NCBI GenBank assembly: GCA_025359125.1
Contig: JANYHI010000007.1
Coordinates: 1 to 64,000 of the forward strand
Source: Cytophagales bacterium
GTDB lineage: Bacteria > Bacteroidota > Bacteroidia > Cytophagales > Cyclobacteriaceae
Direction of reading: 5' to 3'
DNA: 64,000 nucleotides
Under the pieces are notes generated by a model that saw only the letters and a program-made list of their open reading frames with translations, did no database searches and was not told the DNA's origin. The translations under genes and the position numbers were made by a program. This document shows, piece after piece, positions 54,252 to 62,685 of this stretch (positions within the stretch are counted from its first letter, which is position 1; the number at the start of each line of letters is the position of its first letter).

Positions 54252-55100
54252 TTATTTTTTTAAAAGAAGAGATGCCCATGTTTCTTTTTCAGCGCGATTT
54301 ACCTCAGTAAGTCCGTGTACCCCCGCCTCTGCTTTTAGATCATCAATATCAGTTGTGTAAAATCCGCTAAGCAAAAGATGTCCGCCAGTTTTCAGGTAAG
54401 AAGCATAGGTTTTGATTTCGCTTAACAGCACATTTTTATTGATGTTGGCGAGAATGATATCGAAATTACCCTCAATCGATAGGTCACTGATTTTTCCTTG
54501 ATGGATTTCGATATTTTGACAAAGATTATTTTCAATATTTTCTTTTCCATTGATTACGCTCCACTCGTCAATATCAAAAGCTACAATTTCTTTTGCCCCT
54601 CTTTTGGAAGCCATGATAGAAAGTATGGCCGTTCCGCATCCTGCATCCATTACTCGTTTGGTGGCGTGATCAATATCTAGCTGACTTTTAATCATCAGGT
54701 AAGTAGTTTGATGATGCCCCGTGCCAAAAGACATTTTTGGTGTGATCACAATTTCGTAAAGATATTTTTTCTGCCTCGCGGCAGGCAGGTTTTCAATCTT
54801 ATGAAACTCTGCCCGAATCAAACAACGATCATCTACAACAATTGGCTCCAGACTTTTCTCCCACTGCTCATTCCAGTTTTGTTTTTGTATTTGATCCCAG
54901 AAAAAGAGAAGCGGATTTACGGAGCTATATTTTTGTTTGATTTCGTCTAGCTGTTGGGCATCAAACTTTTTTTCTTCTACATAAGCCTCAAAACCTTTTT
55001 CCATCTCCATAAAGGTATCGAAGCCGGCATCCGCAATTTCGGCCATTAATATTTCTGAAAAATCTGGATCGCAAATAACTTGGAGACGGGTGTAATACAT
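54252..55100 (-). CDS. prmA: ribosomal protein L11 methyltransferase
   Basis: 282 residues. SAM motif I MDAGCGTAILSIMASKRG (151-168), motif post-I IVAFDIDEWSV, and IILANINKNVLLSEI for motif IV. PRMA N-terminal substrate-binding domain at 1-110, and SFGTGHHQTTYLM (124-136) is the family signature. It trimethylates residues of L11. It is leftward, downstream of tpiA, with a 77-nt AT-rich repeat-like spacer. Confidence 0.95.
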   Translation of the reverse strand: MYYTRLQVICDPDFSEILMAEIADAGFDTFMEMEKGFEAYVEEKKFDAQQLDEIKQKYSSVNPLLFFWDQIQKQNWNEQWEKSLEPIVVDDRCLIRAEFHKIENLPAARQKKYLYEIVITPKMSFGTGHHQTTYLMIKSQLDIDHATKRVMDAGCGTAILSIMASKRGAKEIVAFDIDEWSVINGKENIENNLCQNIEIHQGKISDLSIEGNFDIILANINKNVLLSEIKTYASYLKTGGHLLLSGFYTTDIDDLKAEAGVHGLTEVNRAEKETWASLLLKK

Positions 55101-55113
55101 AATTAATTTGTTG

Positions 55114-55140
55114 ATTCGTTAATGAACTAATTCGCTAATG
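55114..55140. repeat. imperfect short tandem repeat in the prmA-tpiA spacer
   Basis: ATTCGTTAATG at 55114-55124 and ATTCGCTAATG at 55130-55140, a 16-nt period. Related TTCGCTAAT text also occurs near 23878. No known function. Confidence 0.45.
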
Positions 55141-55177
55141 GGTGATGCCGTCATCAATGAATCAACGAATGACCGAA

Positions 55178-55939
55178 TTAGCTAATTGCTTTAATTATCT
55201 CCATAAACTCTCTCGATTTAAGCGAAGCTCCTCCTACTAATCCTCCATCTACATCAGCGCAAGCGAAAAGTTCTTTTGCGTTATCAGCCTTCACACTTCC
55301 TCCATATAAAATGGAAATTGAATCGGCAGTTGCAGCGCCATACTTGCCGGCAATGTGCTTGCGAATTACTGCGTGCATATCTTGTGCTTGTTGCGAAGTG
55401 GCAGTTTTGCCAGTGCCAATTGCCCAAACAGGTTCGTAGGCAATCACCACTTTTTGAATGCCCTCGTTGCTCAAGTGAAATAGACTTTCTTCCACTTGTT
55501 GTTTCACCAAGGCTTCATGCGTTCCGTGCTCGCGAATTTCTAATGGTTCGCCACAGCAAAAAATAGGAGTTACATTATTAGCCAATGCTTTGTCAACTTT
55601 TGTGGCTAATAGTTTTCCGTTCTCACCGAAAAATTGTCTACGCTCGCTGTGTCCAACAATCACATAAGAAATACCCATCGACTTTAACATGCCAGCAGAT
55701 GTCTCTCCTGTGTATGCGCCAGAATCATGTTCGCTGCAATTTTGCGCACCTACTTTTATTTTGGATGATCCTAACTGATTTTTTACAGAAATCAAATACG
55801 GAAAAGGCGTGCATAAAACAGTAATCACATTTCCTTTTACTTCATCGGCCACCATTCCCATTAGTTCTGCAGTAAGAATGTTTGCTTCTTCTAATGTCTT
55901 ATTCATTTTCCAATTGCCGGCTACTATTTTTTGACGCAT
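55178..55939 (-). CDS. tpiA: triosephosphate isomerase
   Basis: 253 residues. Complete active site: GNWKMNK with Lys11, IVGHSERR with His97, and VIAYEPVWAIGTGKTAT with Glu169; phosphate loop ILYGGSVKADNAKELF. It interconverts DHAP and glyceraldehyde 3-phosphate as a dimer. It lies 15 nt downstream of the DUF6702 gene and probably shares its promoter. Confidence 0.97.
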   Translation of the reverse strand: MRQKIVAGNWKMNKTLEEANILTAELMGMVADEVKGNVITVLCTPFPYLISVKNQLGSSKIKVGAQNCSEHDSGAYTGETSAGMLKSMGISYVIVGHSERRQFFGENGKLLATKVDKALANNVTPIFCCGEPLEIREHGTHEALVKQQVEESLFHLSNEGIQKVVIAYEPVWAIGTGKTATSQQAQDMHAVIRKHIAGKYGAATADSISILYGGSVKADNAKELFACADVDGGLVGGASLKSREFMEIIKAIS

Positions 55940-55954
55940 AAAAAGTTTGGTTAA

Positions 55955-56494
55955 TTATTTTTTGTCGAATACAAATTTTTCGGAAGGTTTATTGTAAGTC
56001 AATCGGGCACTTTTTACTGGGCTTTTAAAAGTTATGTGTACTAGATTCGATTGATCTTCGTGAGTGCCCATGATAGCATCGTTAAAAACTTCCAACGATT
56101 TTACCTTCTTCACATTTTCAATTTCGATGTAGCAGATGAGTGAAAGATCTTCTTTTTCTACTGCCAGAAAGTTGAGTTTGCAAGGCTTGCCATCTAATTT
56201 TATTTTAAAATGTTCTGTAAGGTAATTGATAACAAGTTGTTGCGTAGTCAATCCATTCTTCGGCTCCATAATGTCTAACTCGGGTTCTTTGCGTTGGGCG
56301 CGAATAGATAGTTCTAAATCATCAATAAACAAACGCGAAATAATTTGGAGCGATTTATCTTTTTCGCTATAGTTAATTTCGGTAACAGAGATGTGAACAG
56401 GATGGAGTAAGTTATAAGTTATTAGTTCATGGTTATTAGCAACCGAGTAACCCGCAGTAACTAATAACAAATAACTGATAATTGCTTTCTTCAT
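55955..56494 (-). CDS. DUF6702 family exported protein
   Basis: 179 residues. Signal peptide ending near SVANN, then HPVHISVTEINYSEKDKSLQ, the opening of the DUF6702 family, whose members typically sit beside HupE/UreJ-type membrane proteins, as here. Mature domain is a beta-sandwich of about 150 residues with a single Cys pair (CKLN, CYIE). Function unknown; association with metal uptake is suggested only by the HupE neighbour. The signal-peptide codons contain a 17-nt sequence identical to one at 23892. Confidence 0.78.
   Translation of the reverse strand: MKKAIISYLLLVTAGYSVANNHELITYNLLHPVHISVTEINYSEKDKSLQIISRLFIDDLELSIRAQRKEPELDIMEPKNGLTTQQLVINYLTEHFKIKLDGKPCKLNFLAVEKEDLSLICYIEIENVKKVKSLEVFNDAIMGTHEDQSNLVHITFKSPVKSARLTYNKPSEKFVFDKK
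56465..56481 (+). repeat. 17-nt dispersed repeat copy B
   Basis: TAACAAATAACTGATAA on the plus strand, identical to 23892-23908 and here within the signal-peptide codons of the DUF6702 gene. Confidence 0.6.
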
Positions 56495-56501
56495 GGAATG
56501 T

Positions 56502-56531
56502 CAAAAATACTTCTAATTGTCCTAATTCAAA
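56502..56531 (-). promoter_or_regulatory. promoter of the DUF6702-tpiA-prmA unit
   Basis: TTTG (56528-56531) and TATTTTTG (56502-56509) on the minus strand with an 18-nt spacer. The ATG follows 7 nt after the -7 element, so the leader would be about 3-5 nt or absent. Confidence 0.52.
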
Positions 56532-56551
56532 ATTAGAGTTATACTTGCGAG

Positions 56552-57133
56552 ATGAGTGAGTTTGCACTTTACTTCCATTTAGGCAAAGAACATATTCTGG
56601 ATTATAAAAATGGCTATGACCATATTCTGTTTGTACTGGCGCTTTGTGCTGTTTATCTAGCGCACGATTGGAAGAAAATTTTGATTTTAGTAACAGCCTT
56701 TACCATTGGGCACTCGATAACACTTGCGCTATCAACGTTGAGAATTATTTCGGCAGATCCTAACTTGATTGAATTTTTGATTCCGCTTACCATTTTTATA
56801 ACCGCTGTTTCTAACGTATTAAAAAAAAATGAATTGGCGGGCAGTGCAAGAATTCAGATTAATTATGTGTTTGCTTTGTTTTTTGGTTTGATTCATGGCT
56901 TGGGCTTTTCTAATTATTTACGAGCCATTTTAGGTAAAGATCACAGCATTCTATCCCAACTATTTGCCTTTAATCTGGGTTTGGAGTTCGGCCAGGTAAT
57001 AGTGGTTGCTATTTTTTTGGTGATTGCGTTTATTTTAGTTGATTTGTTAAAAGTAAATCGAAGAGATTGGAAGATGGTACTTTCTTCTGCTATTGCAGGG
57101 ATTGCATTAATATTGATGAAAGATCATCTCTAA
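56552..57133 (+). CDS. HupE/UreJ family membrane protein
   Basis: 193 residues with about six helices. The start YFHLGKEHILDYKNGYDHIL and the FTIGHSITLALS motif give the His residues (GYDHILF, GHS) of the HupE/UreJ group. LIHGLGFSNYLRAILG follows near 110. Members are nickel or cobalt permease-like accessory proteins; no urease or hydrogenase genes are in the window, so the metal and partner are unknown. Divergent from the DUF6702 gene. Confidence 0.85.
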   Translation: MSEFALYFHLGKEHILDYKNGYDHILFVLALCAVYLAHDWKKILILVTAFTIGHSITLALSTLRIISADPNLIEFLIPLTIFITAVSNVLKKNELAGSARIQINYVFALFFGLIHGLGFSNYLRAILGKDHSILSQLFAFNLGLEFGQVIVVAIFLVIAFILVDLLKVNRRDWKMVLSSAIAGIALILMKDHL

Positions 57134-57259
57134 TAATTTTGAGTGCCGGATTTCATAAAGGCATCGCAGGTAAATGGCCTGGCAACTATTATGTATAACA
57201 TACAAGCGCCCCTACGCAAACACACAGTAGTTGATTTTGATCCTTGGTAAAAAAACAAA

Positions 57260-57287
57260 AAAACCCGCATCTTTCGACACGGGTTTT
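57260..57287 (-). terminator. intrinsic terminator of rng
   Basis: AAAACCCG / CGGGTTTT 8-bp stem (57260-57267 with 57280-57287) and a 12-nt loop. On the minus strand it is followed by a TTTGTTTTTTT tract (57259-57246). Confidence 0.78.
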
Positions 57288-57316
57288 AAAATGAATCTTA
57301 AAAAGCTTCGAAGAAT

Positions 57317-58903
57317 TTATTCTCCCGCCAATACTGGCGTACTTTTCTCTTGAGCTAACTCTATCTCTTCACCGTCTTTATTCAAAAATTTGTATTCGGT
57401 AATGGCGAGTGATGAATCGGTAACTAATTCGACTGCACGTTTGTAGCGGAAGAACCACTTCACACGCTTAGAGATAAGGCCTTTGGTATAGTAGGAAAAC
57501 AAAAACGGATGCAATGCCAGTACTAGCTTTTTTTCGTTTTGTTTCTCAAACAGATGACGAATATGATCTTCAATTTTGTCGGTAACTAAGATGGAAGCTT
57601 CAATTTTACCTGTACCATTGCAGGTTGGGCAAACCTCTTTGGTGGCAATATTCATCTGCGGGCGCACTCGCTCTCGGGTAATTTGCATGAGCCCAAATTT
57701 AGAAAGTGGCAAAATGGTGTGTTTGGCTTTGTCGGCCTCCATCTCTTCCTTCACTTTATTGTAAATGAGCTTCTTGCTTTCCAGGCCTCGCATATCAATA
57801 AAGTCTACCACAATAATCCCACCCATATCGCGCAAGCGAAACTGACGAGCCACTTCTTTCGCAGCTTCCAGATTCACCGACATGGCTGTTGTTTCTTGGC
57901 TTTCTTCGCGATTAGATTTATTGCCGCTATTAACGTCAATCACGTGCAACGCTTCGGTATGCTCAATAATCAAATAGCCTCCTCCTTTCAAACTTACCGT
58001 TTGGCCAAAAGCAGATTTGATTTGCTTTTCAACACCTAAGTGTTCGAATATTTTTGCTTTGCCTGTATAGAGCTTAACAATCTTCTCCTTATCGGGAGCG
58101 ATGTTGTGGATGTAGCTCTTTACCTCATCGAACATTTTTTTATCGTCCACCCACACGCTATCGAACGATTCGTTCAGCACATCGCGCAAAATAGAAGATG
58201 TCTTATTCAGCTCGCCAATAACTTTATCGCGGGGGTTGGCTTCTACCATACGGTCGATGCCATCGTCCCACATTTTCACCAAGCTGCGCATGTCTTTGTC
58301 TAGCTCGGCCACTTCCTTGCCTTCGGCTACGGTACGAATGATCACACCAAAATTTTCTGGCTTAATAGATTGAATAAGACGCTGCAAGCGCTTGCGCTCT
58401 TCATTGCTGGCAATCCGTTTAGAGATGCTCACCCCGGATGAGAAGGGTACCAAAACCAGGTATCGCCCGGCTAAGGATAACTCGCACGAAAGTCGCGGCC
58501 CCTTGGTAGAGATGGGCTCTTTCACAACCTGCACCGGTATCAACTGGTTCTTGGAAAGTTGCTGGCTTACTTTGCCATGCTTATCAATGTCTTTCTCAAG
58601 TTGAAATTTGTCCAGTTTACCTCCGGTAATCTTCTTGCTACGAACAAGCTTGGTGAATTTCTGTAACGAACCGAATTGCGCTCCTAAATCTAAGTAATGC
58701 AGAAAGGCATCTTTCTCATACCCAATGTCGATAAACGCGGCATTCAATCCCGGCACTATTTTTTTAACAGTACCTAAGTAAATATCACCTACTACAAACT
58801 TGCTTCCGTCTTGTTCTTCATGAAACTCGGCAAGCTGCTTGTCCTTAAGAAGGGCTATGCGACATCCGTCCTGAGTAGCACTAATAATTAGTTCATTACT
58901 CAA
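57317..58903 (-). CDS. rng: ribonuclease G/E family endoribonuclease
   Basis: 528 residues. N-terminal S1 domain VGDIYLGTVKKIVPGLNAAF with IGYEKDAFLHY, RNase-H-like domain, DNase-I-like domain with HVIDVNSG and VVDFIDMRG catalytic aspartates binding Mg, and the zinc-link CPTCNGTG for dimer-of-dimers. Length and the absence of a long C-terminal scaffold fit RNase G. It processes rRNA and mRNA. Tail SLAITEYKFLNKDGEEIELA shows the family end; a small basic-protein gene precedes it in the same direction. Confidence 0.95.
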   Translation of the reverse strand: MSNELIISATQDGCRIALLKDKQLAEFHEEQDGSKFVVGDIYLGTVKKIVPGLNAAFIDIGYEKDAFLHYLDLGAQFGSLQKFTKLVRSKKITGGKLDKFQLEKDIDKHGKVSQQLSKNQLIPVQVVKEPISTKGPRLSCELSLAGRYLVLVPFSSGVSISKRIASNEERKRLQRLIQSIKPENFGVIIRTVAEGKEVAELDKDMRSLVKMWDDGIDRMVEANPRDKVIGELNKTSSILRDVLNESFDSVWVDDKKMFDEVKSYIHNIAPDKEKIVKLYTGKAKIFEHLGVEKQIKSAFGQTVSLKGGGYLIIEHTEALHVIDVNSGNKSNREESQETTAMSVNLEAAKEVARQFRLRDMGGIIVVDFIDMRGLESKKLIYNKVKEEMEADKAKHTILPLSKFGLMQITRERVRPQMNIATKEVCPTCNGTGKIEASILVTDKIEDHIRHLFEKQNEKKLVLALHPFLFSYYTKGLISKRVKWFFRYKRAVELVTDSSLAITEYKFLNKDGEEIELAQEKSTPVLAGE

Positions 58904-58996
58904 AACTTAAAAAATTGGATGTTGTATAAATAGGACTATAAGAGTTTGATTGCTCATATTAATAACAACCAAACAGCAACAGGCACTGGCCCGTCA

Positions 58997-59086
58997 CTAT
59001 TTCTTCTTATGGCGATTTTTTCTCAAACGCTTCTTGCGCTTGTGAGTAGCCATTTTATGTTTTTTTCTTTTCTTACCACTTGGCAT
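58997..59086 (-). CDS. 29-residue very basic protein, AURKAIP1/COX24 (bTHX-like) type
   Basis: 29 residues, 59 percent Lys or Arg: MPSGKKRKKHKMATHKRKKR followed by LRKNRHKKK. This text is nearly constant in Bacteroidota and is annotated as an AURKAIP1/COX24-domain (mS38/bTHX-related) small ribosomal protein. It is too short for most ORF callers and is easily missed. It lies between the TPR gene and rng on the same strand, 93 nt before rng. The assignment to the ribosome follows family knowledge, not a feature of this sequence alone. Confidence 0.85.
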   Translation of the reverse strand: MPSGKKRKKHKMATHKRKKRLRKNRHKKK

Positions 59087-59135
59087 AATGCTTTTTGGTT
59101 TTGCCCTAACGATACTGTCAGGACGGGTTTAACAT

Positions 59136-59954
59136 TTATTTATTTAAATCTTTCAAATAACTATCTACCGTGGCTTGCACAGCGGGGTCGTTATCTAACT
59201 TTTTTACTTTTCCAAATTGAGCACGGGCTTTTTCCTTATTTCCACTATTCAAATAGGCCACACCCAACAACAAATTTCCCTGAATATGATTGGGGTTCAC
59301 CGCCATCAACTCTTTCAGGCGATCAACGGCTTTATCATACTGGCCCGATTGAACTGAAAGCATACCCATATTATAAAGTGCGAATTCATTTTTGGGATCT
59401 TCTGCTAGCACTTCGCGCATCATTTGAATGCCCTTCATGGGTGATGATGAACTTAAATAAGTCATCGCCATCTTAGTCTTGGCCTCTAGATTTTTAGGAT
59501 TAGCATCTACTGCTTTCTCCAACCACTCTCTCGCTTTTTCAGCCATCCATTTTTGTTTCTCTGGCTGAAGAGCAAACATGTAGGCTTCGTAATAGCTGTT
59601 CCCTGCTTTCAAGTAACTTTTTGTTGTTTTAAAGAACGTTGCTGCTTGCTCTCCGTACCAAGCAGCGCTATCAAATTGACCAGCCTGCGAGTACAGATTT
59701 TGCAAAGAGTCGGCAAAGATAGCATTTTTTTGATTTGGCGAACCCTGTAAGTATTGGGCTCTCAAGCTTTTGATGCCCGCTGCTAAAACCTGGGGTACAT
59801 CGCTATGTCCAGCAGAAGGTATGGGTTGACCCGTTTTAACAGAATCAACAGCTTTTAACTGACTCTCATTTTCTACTACTGCTTTTGGCAAAAGAAATAT
59901 GAGCCAAATAATAATGGTGCAGGCGGCAAATAGAATGATTCGAGTTTTTAACAT
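59136..59954 (-). CDS. membrane-anchored tetratricopeptide repeat protein
   Basis: 272 residues. One N-terminal membrane anchor (about 5-24), a short linker, then at least four TPR units from about 95 to 265, for example AKTKMAMTYLSSSSPMKGI and NPNHIQGNLLLGVAYLNSGN. The repeats face the periplasm or cytoplasm depending on the anchor topology. It probably serves as a scaffold for protein complexes. It lies between HU and the basic ribosomal-type gene on the same strand. Confidence 0.86.
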   Translation of the reverse strand: MLKTRIILFAACTIIIWLIFLLPKAVVENESQLKAVDSVKTGQPIPSAGHSDVPQVLAAGIKSLRAQYLQGSPNQKNAIFADSLQNLYSQAGQFDSAAWYGEQAATFFKTTKSYLKAGNSYYEAYMFALQPEKQKWMAEKAREWLEKAVDANPKNLEAKTKMAMTYLSSSSPMKGIQMMREVLAEDPKNEFALYNMGMLSVQSGQYDKAVDRLKELMAVNPNHIQGNLLLGVAYLNSGNKEKARAQFGKVKKLDNDPAVQATVDSYLKDLNK

Positions 59955-60009
59955 TCGTAGGAAGTTATCCGCTATCAGTTATGCGAATAACCGATAACAA
60001 TACGATTAA

Positions 60010-60315
60010 CTATTTCTCAGCAAGTTGTTTTACCTTATCGCTATTCTTGATTTTGTTAACAAAGATTTTAGCAGGTTTAAAGCTGGGGATATAATGTTCA
60101 TCTATAACGATGGCGGTATTACGCGAAATGTTGCGGGCAATTTTCTTCTTTCTCTTTTTATTGATGAAGCTGCCGAAGCCGCGGACATAAATATTATGGC
60201 CAGACGCCATATTACTTTTAACAATGTTGAAAAATGCCTCTACTGAAGCAGAAACATCTGCTTTGTCGATTCCAGTTTTGTCAGCAATTTGGTTGATTAC
60301 GTCAGCTTTAGTCAC
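60010..60315 (-). CDS. HU family DNA-binding protein
   Basis: 101 residues. TKADVINQIADKTGIDKADV at the start, the DNA-arm signature GHNIYVRGFGSFINKKRKKK and IPSFKPAKIFVNKIK near the end. It wraps and bends DNA as a dimer and is the main nucleoid protein in Bacteroidota. A very good promoter lies 36 nt upstream. It heads the leftward run HU, TPR, basic protein and rng. Confidence 0.94.
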   Translation of the reverse strand: MTKADVINQIADKTGIDKADVSASVEAFFNIVKSNMASGHNIYVRGFGSFINKKRKKKIARNISRNTAIVIDEHYIPSFKPAKIFVNKIKNSDKVKQLAEK

Positions 60316-60351
60316 AAGAGTTGAGTTTAATTCTTAAAAAATTTGGGATCG

Positions 60352-60382
60352 CAAATTTATACGCAGTTGATTCATTTCCAAA
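60352..60382 (-). promoter_or_regulatory. strong promoter of the HU gene
   Basis: TTTG (60379-60382) and TAAATTTG (60352-60359) on the minus strand, spacer exactly 19 nt: the best match to the TTTG-N19-TAnnTTTG consensus in the window. Predicted leader about 30 nt. Confidence 0.7.
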
Positions 60383-60484
60383 ATTAATTTATTGACTATC
60401 AACCACGTGAAGAGATAAAAAACGATAAAGAGTTGCTCCATTCGATTGAATGCAGTTTTTTGTTGGTTTACTTTGTTTTCTTAA

Positions 60485-61537
60485 ATGATGAAGAAAAAGC
60501 TATTTGCCTCCAAAATAGTGGAGTGGTACGAAGAGAATAAGCGAACCTTACCGTGGCGCCAGACAAAAGATCCATATAAAATATGGCTGTCGGAGATTAT
60601 TCTGCAACAAACCCGCGTTGCACAAGGATTGCCCTACTACCAACAATTTGTAAAAACTTTTCCTATGGTTTTCGATCTGGCGAAAGCCCCCCAACAAGAA
60701 GTATTGCGTTTATGGCAAGGATTAGGCTATTACTCGCGCGCACGCAACCTTCATGAGTGTGCTAAAAGCATTGTCGATAATTTTAACGGAAAATTTCCTG
60801 ACACTTTTGAAGAACTAAAGAAATTAAAAGGCATCGGCTCTTATACGGCCGCAGCCATTTCTTCCTTCGCATTTAAAGAACCAGTTGCAGTAGTAGATGG
60901 AAATGTGTTTCGGGTGCTGGCACGAATTTTTGGTATTGAAAAAGATATTTCATCGCCAGAAGGAAAAAGATTTTTCTTTAAGCAAGCCAATGAATTAATA
61001 TCAATTGAGGCGCCTGACTTATTTAATCAAGCAATGATGGAGTTTGGCGCGCTGCACTGCTTGCCACAAAATCCCAAATGTGAAGACTGCATTTTTGCGA
61101 AGACGTGCATTGCCAATATCAATGGCTTACAAAAAGAGCTTCCCATTAAATCCAAAAAATTAAAAGTCCGAAGAAGATATTTGTTCTATTTTTTGATTCA
61201 ACACAAAGATCAGCTATTGATGAAAGAGCGCGGTGGCAATGACATTTGGCAAGGGCTTTACGATTTCTATTTGATGGAAAGTAAGAAACCCCAAAAAGTA
61301 GAGAGTATGTTAAAAGAAAATATTCTTAAAAATTACCAGATAGAAACACGAAGCAAACCAATCAAACATATACTGTCACATCAACAGCTGATCGCAAAAT
61401 TTTTTCATGTGGAAATAAAATCCAAGAAAGAATTTTTAAAGTTCGCTCAAGCGAATCAACTAAAAGCACATTCTAAAGAAGAAATTGACAGATTGCCTAA
61501 GCCGATATTGATTGAAAAATATTTAAAATCGTTTTAG
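60485..61537 (+). CDS. mutY: A/G-specific adenine glycosylase
   Basis: 350 residues. HhH motif LKKLKGIGSYTAAAISSFAF (111-130), catalytic Asp138 in VVDGNVFRVL and Glu37 in SEIILQQT; Fe-S cysteines Cys192, Cys199, Cys202 and Cys208 in the C-x6-C-x2-C-x5-C spacing. The C-terminal NUDIX-like domain (about 225-345) reads 8-oxoG opposite adenine. It removes A mispaired with 8-oxoG. Either of two adjacent ATGs can start it. Confidence 0.96.
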   Translation: MMKKKLFASKIVEWYEENKRTLPWRQTKDPYKIWLSEIILQQTRVAQGLPYYQQFVKTFPMVFDLAKAPQQEVLRLWQGLGYYSRARNLHECAKSIVDNFNGKFPDTFEELKKLKGIGSYTAAAISSFAFKEPVAVVDGNVFRVLARIFGIEKDISSPEGKRFFFKQANELISIEAPDLFNQAMMEFGALHCLPQNPKCEDCIFAKTCIANINGLQKELPIKSKKLKVRRRYLFYFLIQHKDQLLMKERGGNDIWQGLYDFYLMESKKPQKVESMLKENILKNYQIETRSKPIKHILSHQQLIAKFFHVEIKSKKEFLKFAQANQLKAHSKEEIDRLPKPILIEKYLKSF

Positions 61538-61541
61538 TCAG

Positions 61542-62108
61542 CTATTTTCTACCCCCACCAATCGAAAATCCAATCTTAATTGAAAAATAATTATTAGAAA
61601 GCGATCCATCTGTGGCAGGTGTTTGTGACGATGGTAAAGAGATTTTTGCCTTCGATGCACTGGCAATATTCATTTCAGCTACTAAAGAAAGATGTCCATA
61701 ATCAAAACCAAGTCGAGGACTAAAGCCAAGCGCGGTCTCTTCTAACCTTGAATTATAACCATAGAAACCTTCGGTTACTATTGGGTGATATTGACTTATT
61801 CCTATCCCCGCAAAGGGGCGAAAGTTTTTATTCGAAAAGTAGTATTGTGAATGGATGCCGTAAGAAGAAATGCTGAATCCTTCGTTTAACAAAATACTAC
61901 CTACATGTTCTAAACGAATTGCTACCAAAAATTTTTGGTTGATTCGGTAGGCCGGTTCAAGAAAAATGAGGCCTTGAGTTTGTTTGTTATAGCTATTGTA
62001 ATCTGATTTTACAGAGGTATATCCAAAGCCTACCATAACTTTCAATTTTTTAAAATCTTGAGCGTAGCTTGCGATCGAAATGAACAATAACAGAATTGTT
62101 AGCCTCAC
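61542..62108 (-). CDS. small outer-membrane beta-barrel protein
   Basis: 188 residues with a signal peptide (SYAQ). Eight barrel strands with alternating residues: MVGFGYTSVKSDYNS, LEPAYRINQKFLVAIRLEHV, FRPFAGIGISQYHP, FSPRLGFDYGHLSLVAEM and the end YFSIKIGFSIGGGRK. Belongs to the OmpW/OmpA-like small barrels of Bacteroidota. No function known. Convergent with mutY, 4 nt between the stops. Confidence 0.78.
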   Translation of the reverse strand: MRLTILLLFISIASYAQDFKKLKVMVGFGYTSVKSDYNSYNKQTQGLIFLEPAYRINQKFLVAIRLEHVGSILLNEGFSISSYGIHSQYYFSNKNFRPFAGIGISQYHPIVTEGFYGYNSRLEETALGFSPRLGFDYGHLSLVAEMNIASASKAKISLPSSQTPATDGSLSNNYFSIKIGFSIGGGRK

Positions 62109-62192
62109 ACTATATTGGGGTATCTCTTAGTGATGTAAGAAAGCTATAAATAGTTCTGCTATCACCAAAAAAACGCTTCGCTAGAAATTTGG

Positions 62193-62200
62193 TATTTTTG
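62193..62200 (+). promoter_or_regulatory. TAnnTTTG -7 element before ssb
   Basis: TATTTTTG, 31 nt before the ATG of ssb. The -33 box is not clear, so only the -7 is supported. Confidence 0.45.
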
Positions 62201-62231
62201 CAATCCAACTTAAAAAATAATACTTAAAAAT

Positions 62232-62663
62232 ATGTCAGGCGTAAACAAAGTCATTTTAGTAGGAAGGTTAGGCAAAGATCCGGAAGTAAGAAATTTAGAA
62301 AGTGGTGCTACCGTGGCCAACTTTTCTATGGCCACCACCGAAACATATAAAGACAAAACTACGGGCGAGCGCAAAGAAATTACCGAATGGCACAATGTGG
62401 TGCTGTGGCGCGGCTTGGCCGATATTGCCGCTAAATATTTGCACAAAGGCGACCAAGTTTATATTGAAGGAAAATTGCGCACACGCAGTTGGGAAAAAGA
62501 TAACGTAACTCGGTACACCACAGAAATTCTAGGAGACAACATGACTTTGTTGGGCAGCAAACCTGGAGGCGGAAGTGGCAACATAGATCACCCCGCTCAA
62601 AATGCCCCGGCACGCAATGAAATGGCACCCGCGCCAGATGCCACCGATGATTTACCCTTTTAA
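62232..62663 (+). CDS. ssb: single-stranded DNA-binding protein
   Basis: 143 residues. OB fold: [32 protein letters not shown]-type strand ([20 protein letters not shown]), [20 protein letters not shown] and [18 protein letters not shown]. The disordered Gly/Pro linker ends in the acidic tail DATDDLPF, the hook for partner proteins. It protects ssDNA in replication and repair. Followed by gldE as in other Bacteroidota. Confidence 0.96.
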   Translation: MSGVNKVILVGRLGKDPEVRNLESGATVANFSMATTETYKDKTTGERKEITEWHNVVLWRGLADIAAKYLHKGDQVYIEGKLRTRSWEKDNVTRYTTEILGDNMTLLGSKPGGGSGNIDHPAQNAPARNEMAPAPDATDDLPF

Positions 62664-62685
62664 TTTTATACGAACCAATTGATTC

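Noticed and set aside
55114-55190. Inverted repeat in the prmA-tpiA spacer as a terminator or attachment site
   Set aside because: The complementary arms are permuted and imperfect, there is no T tract, and no integrase is nearby; it is better described as AT-rich repeat text.
57134-57259. Possible small RNA or ORF in the spacer after the HupE gene
   Set aside because: No ORF, no stable stem apart from the rng terminator and no -7 element; I see nothing that supports a gene.
58946-59476. 176-residue plus-strand ORF over the basic-protein and TPR genes
   Set aside because: It lies antisense to two recognisable genes and has an atypical composition for a protein of this organism; the minus-strand genes have family matches.
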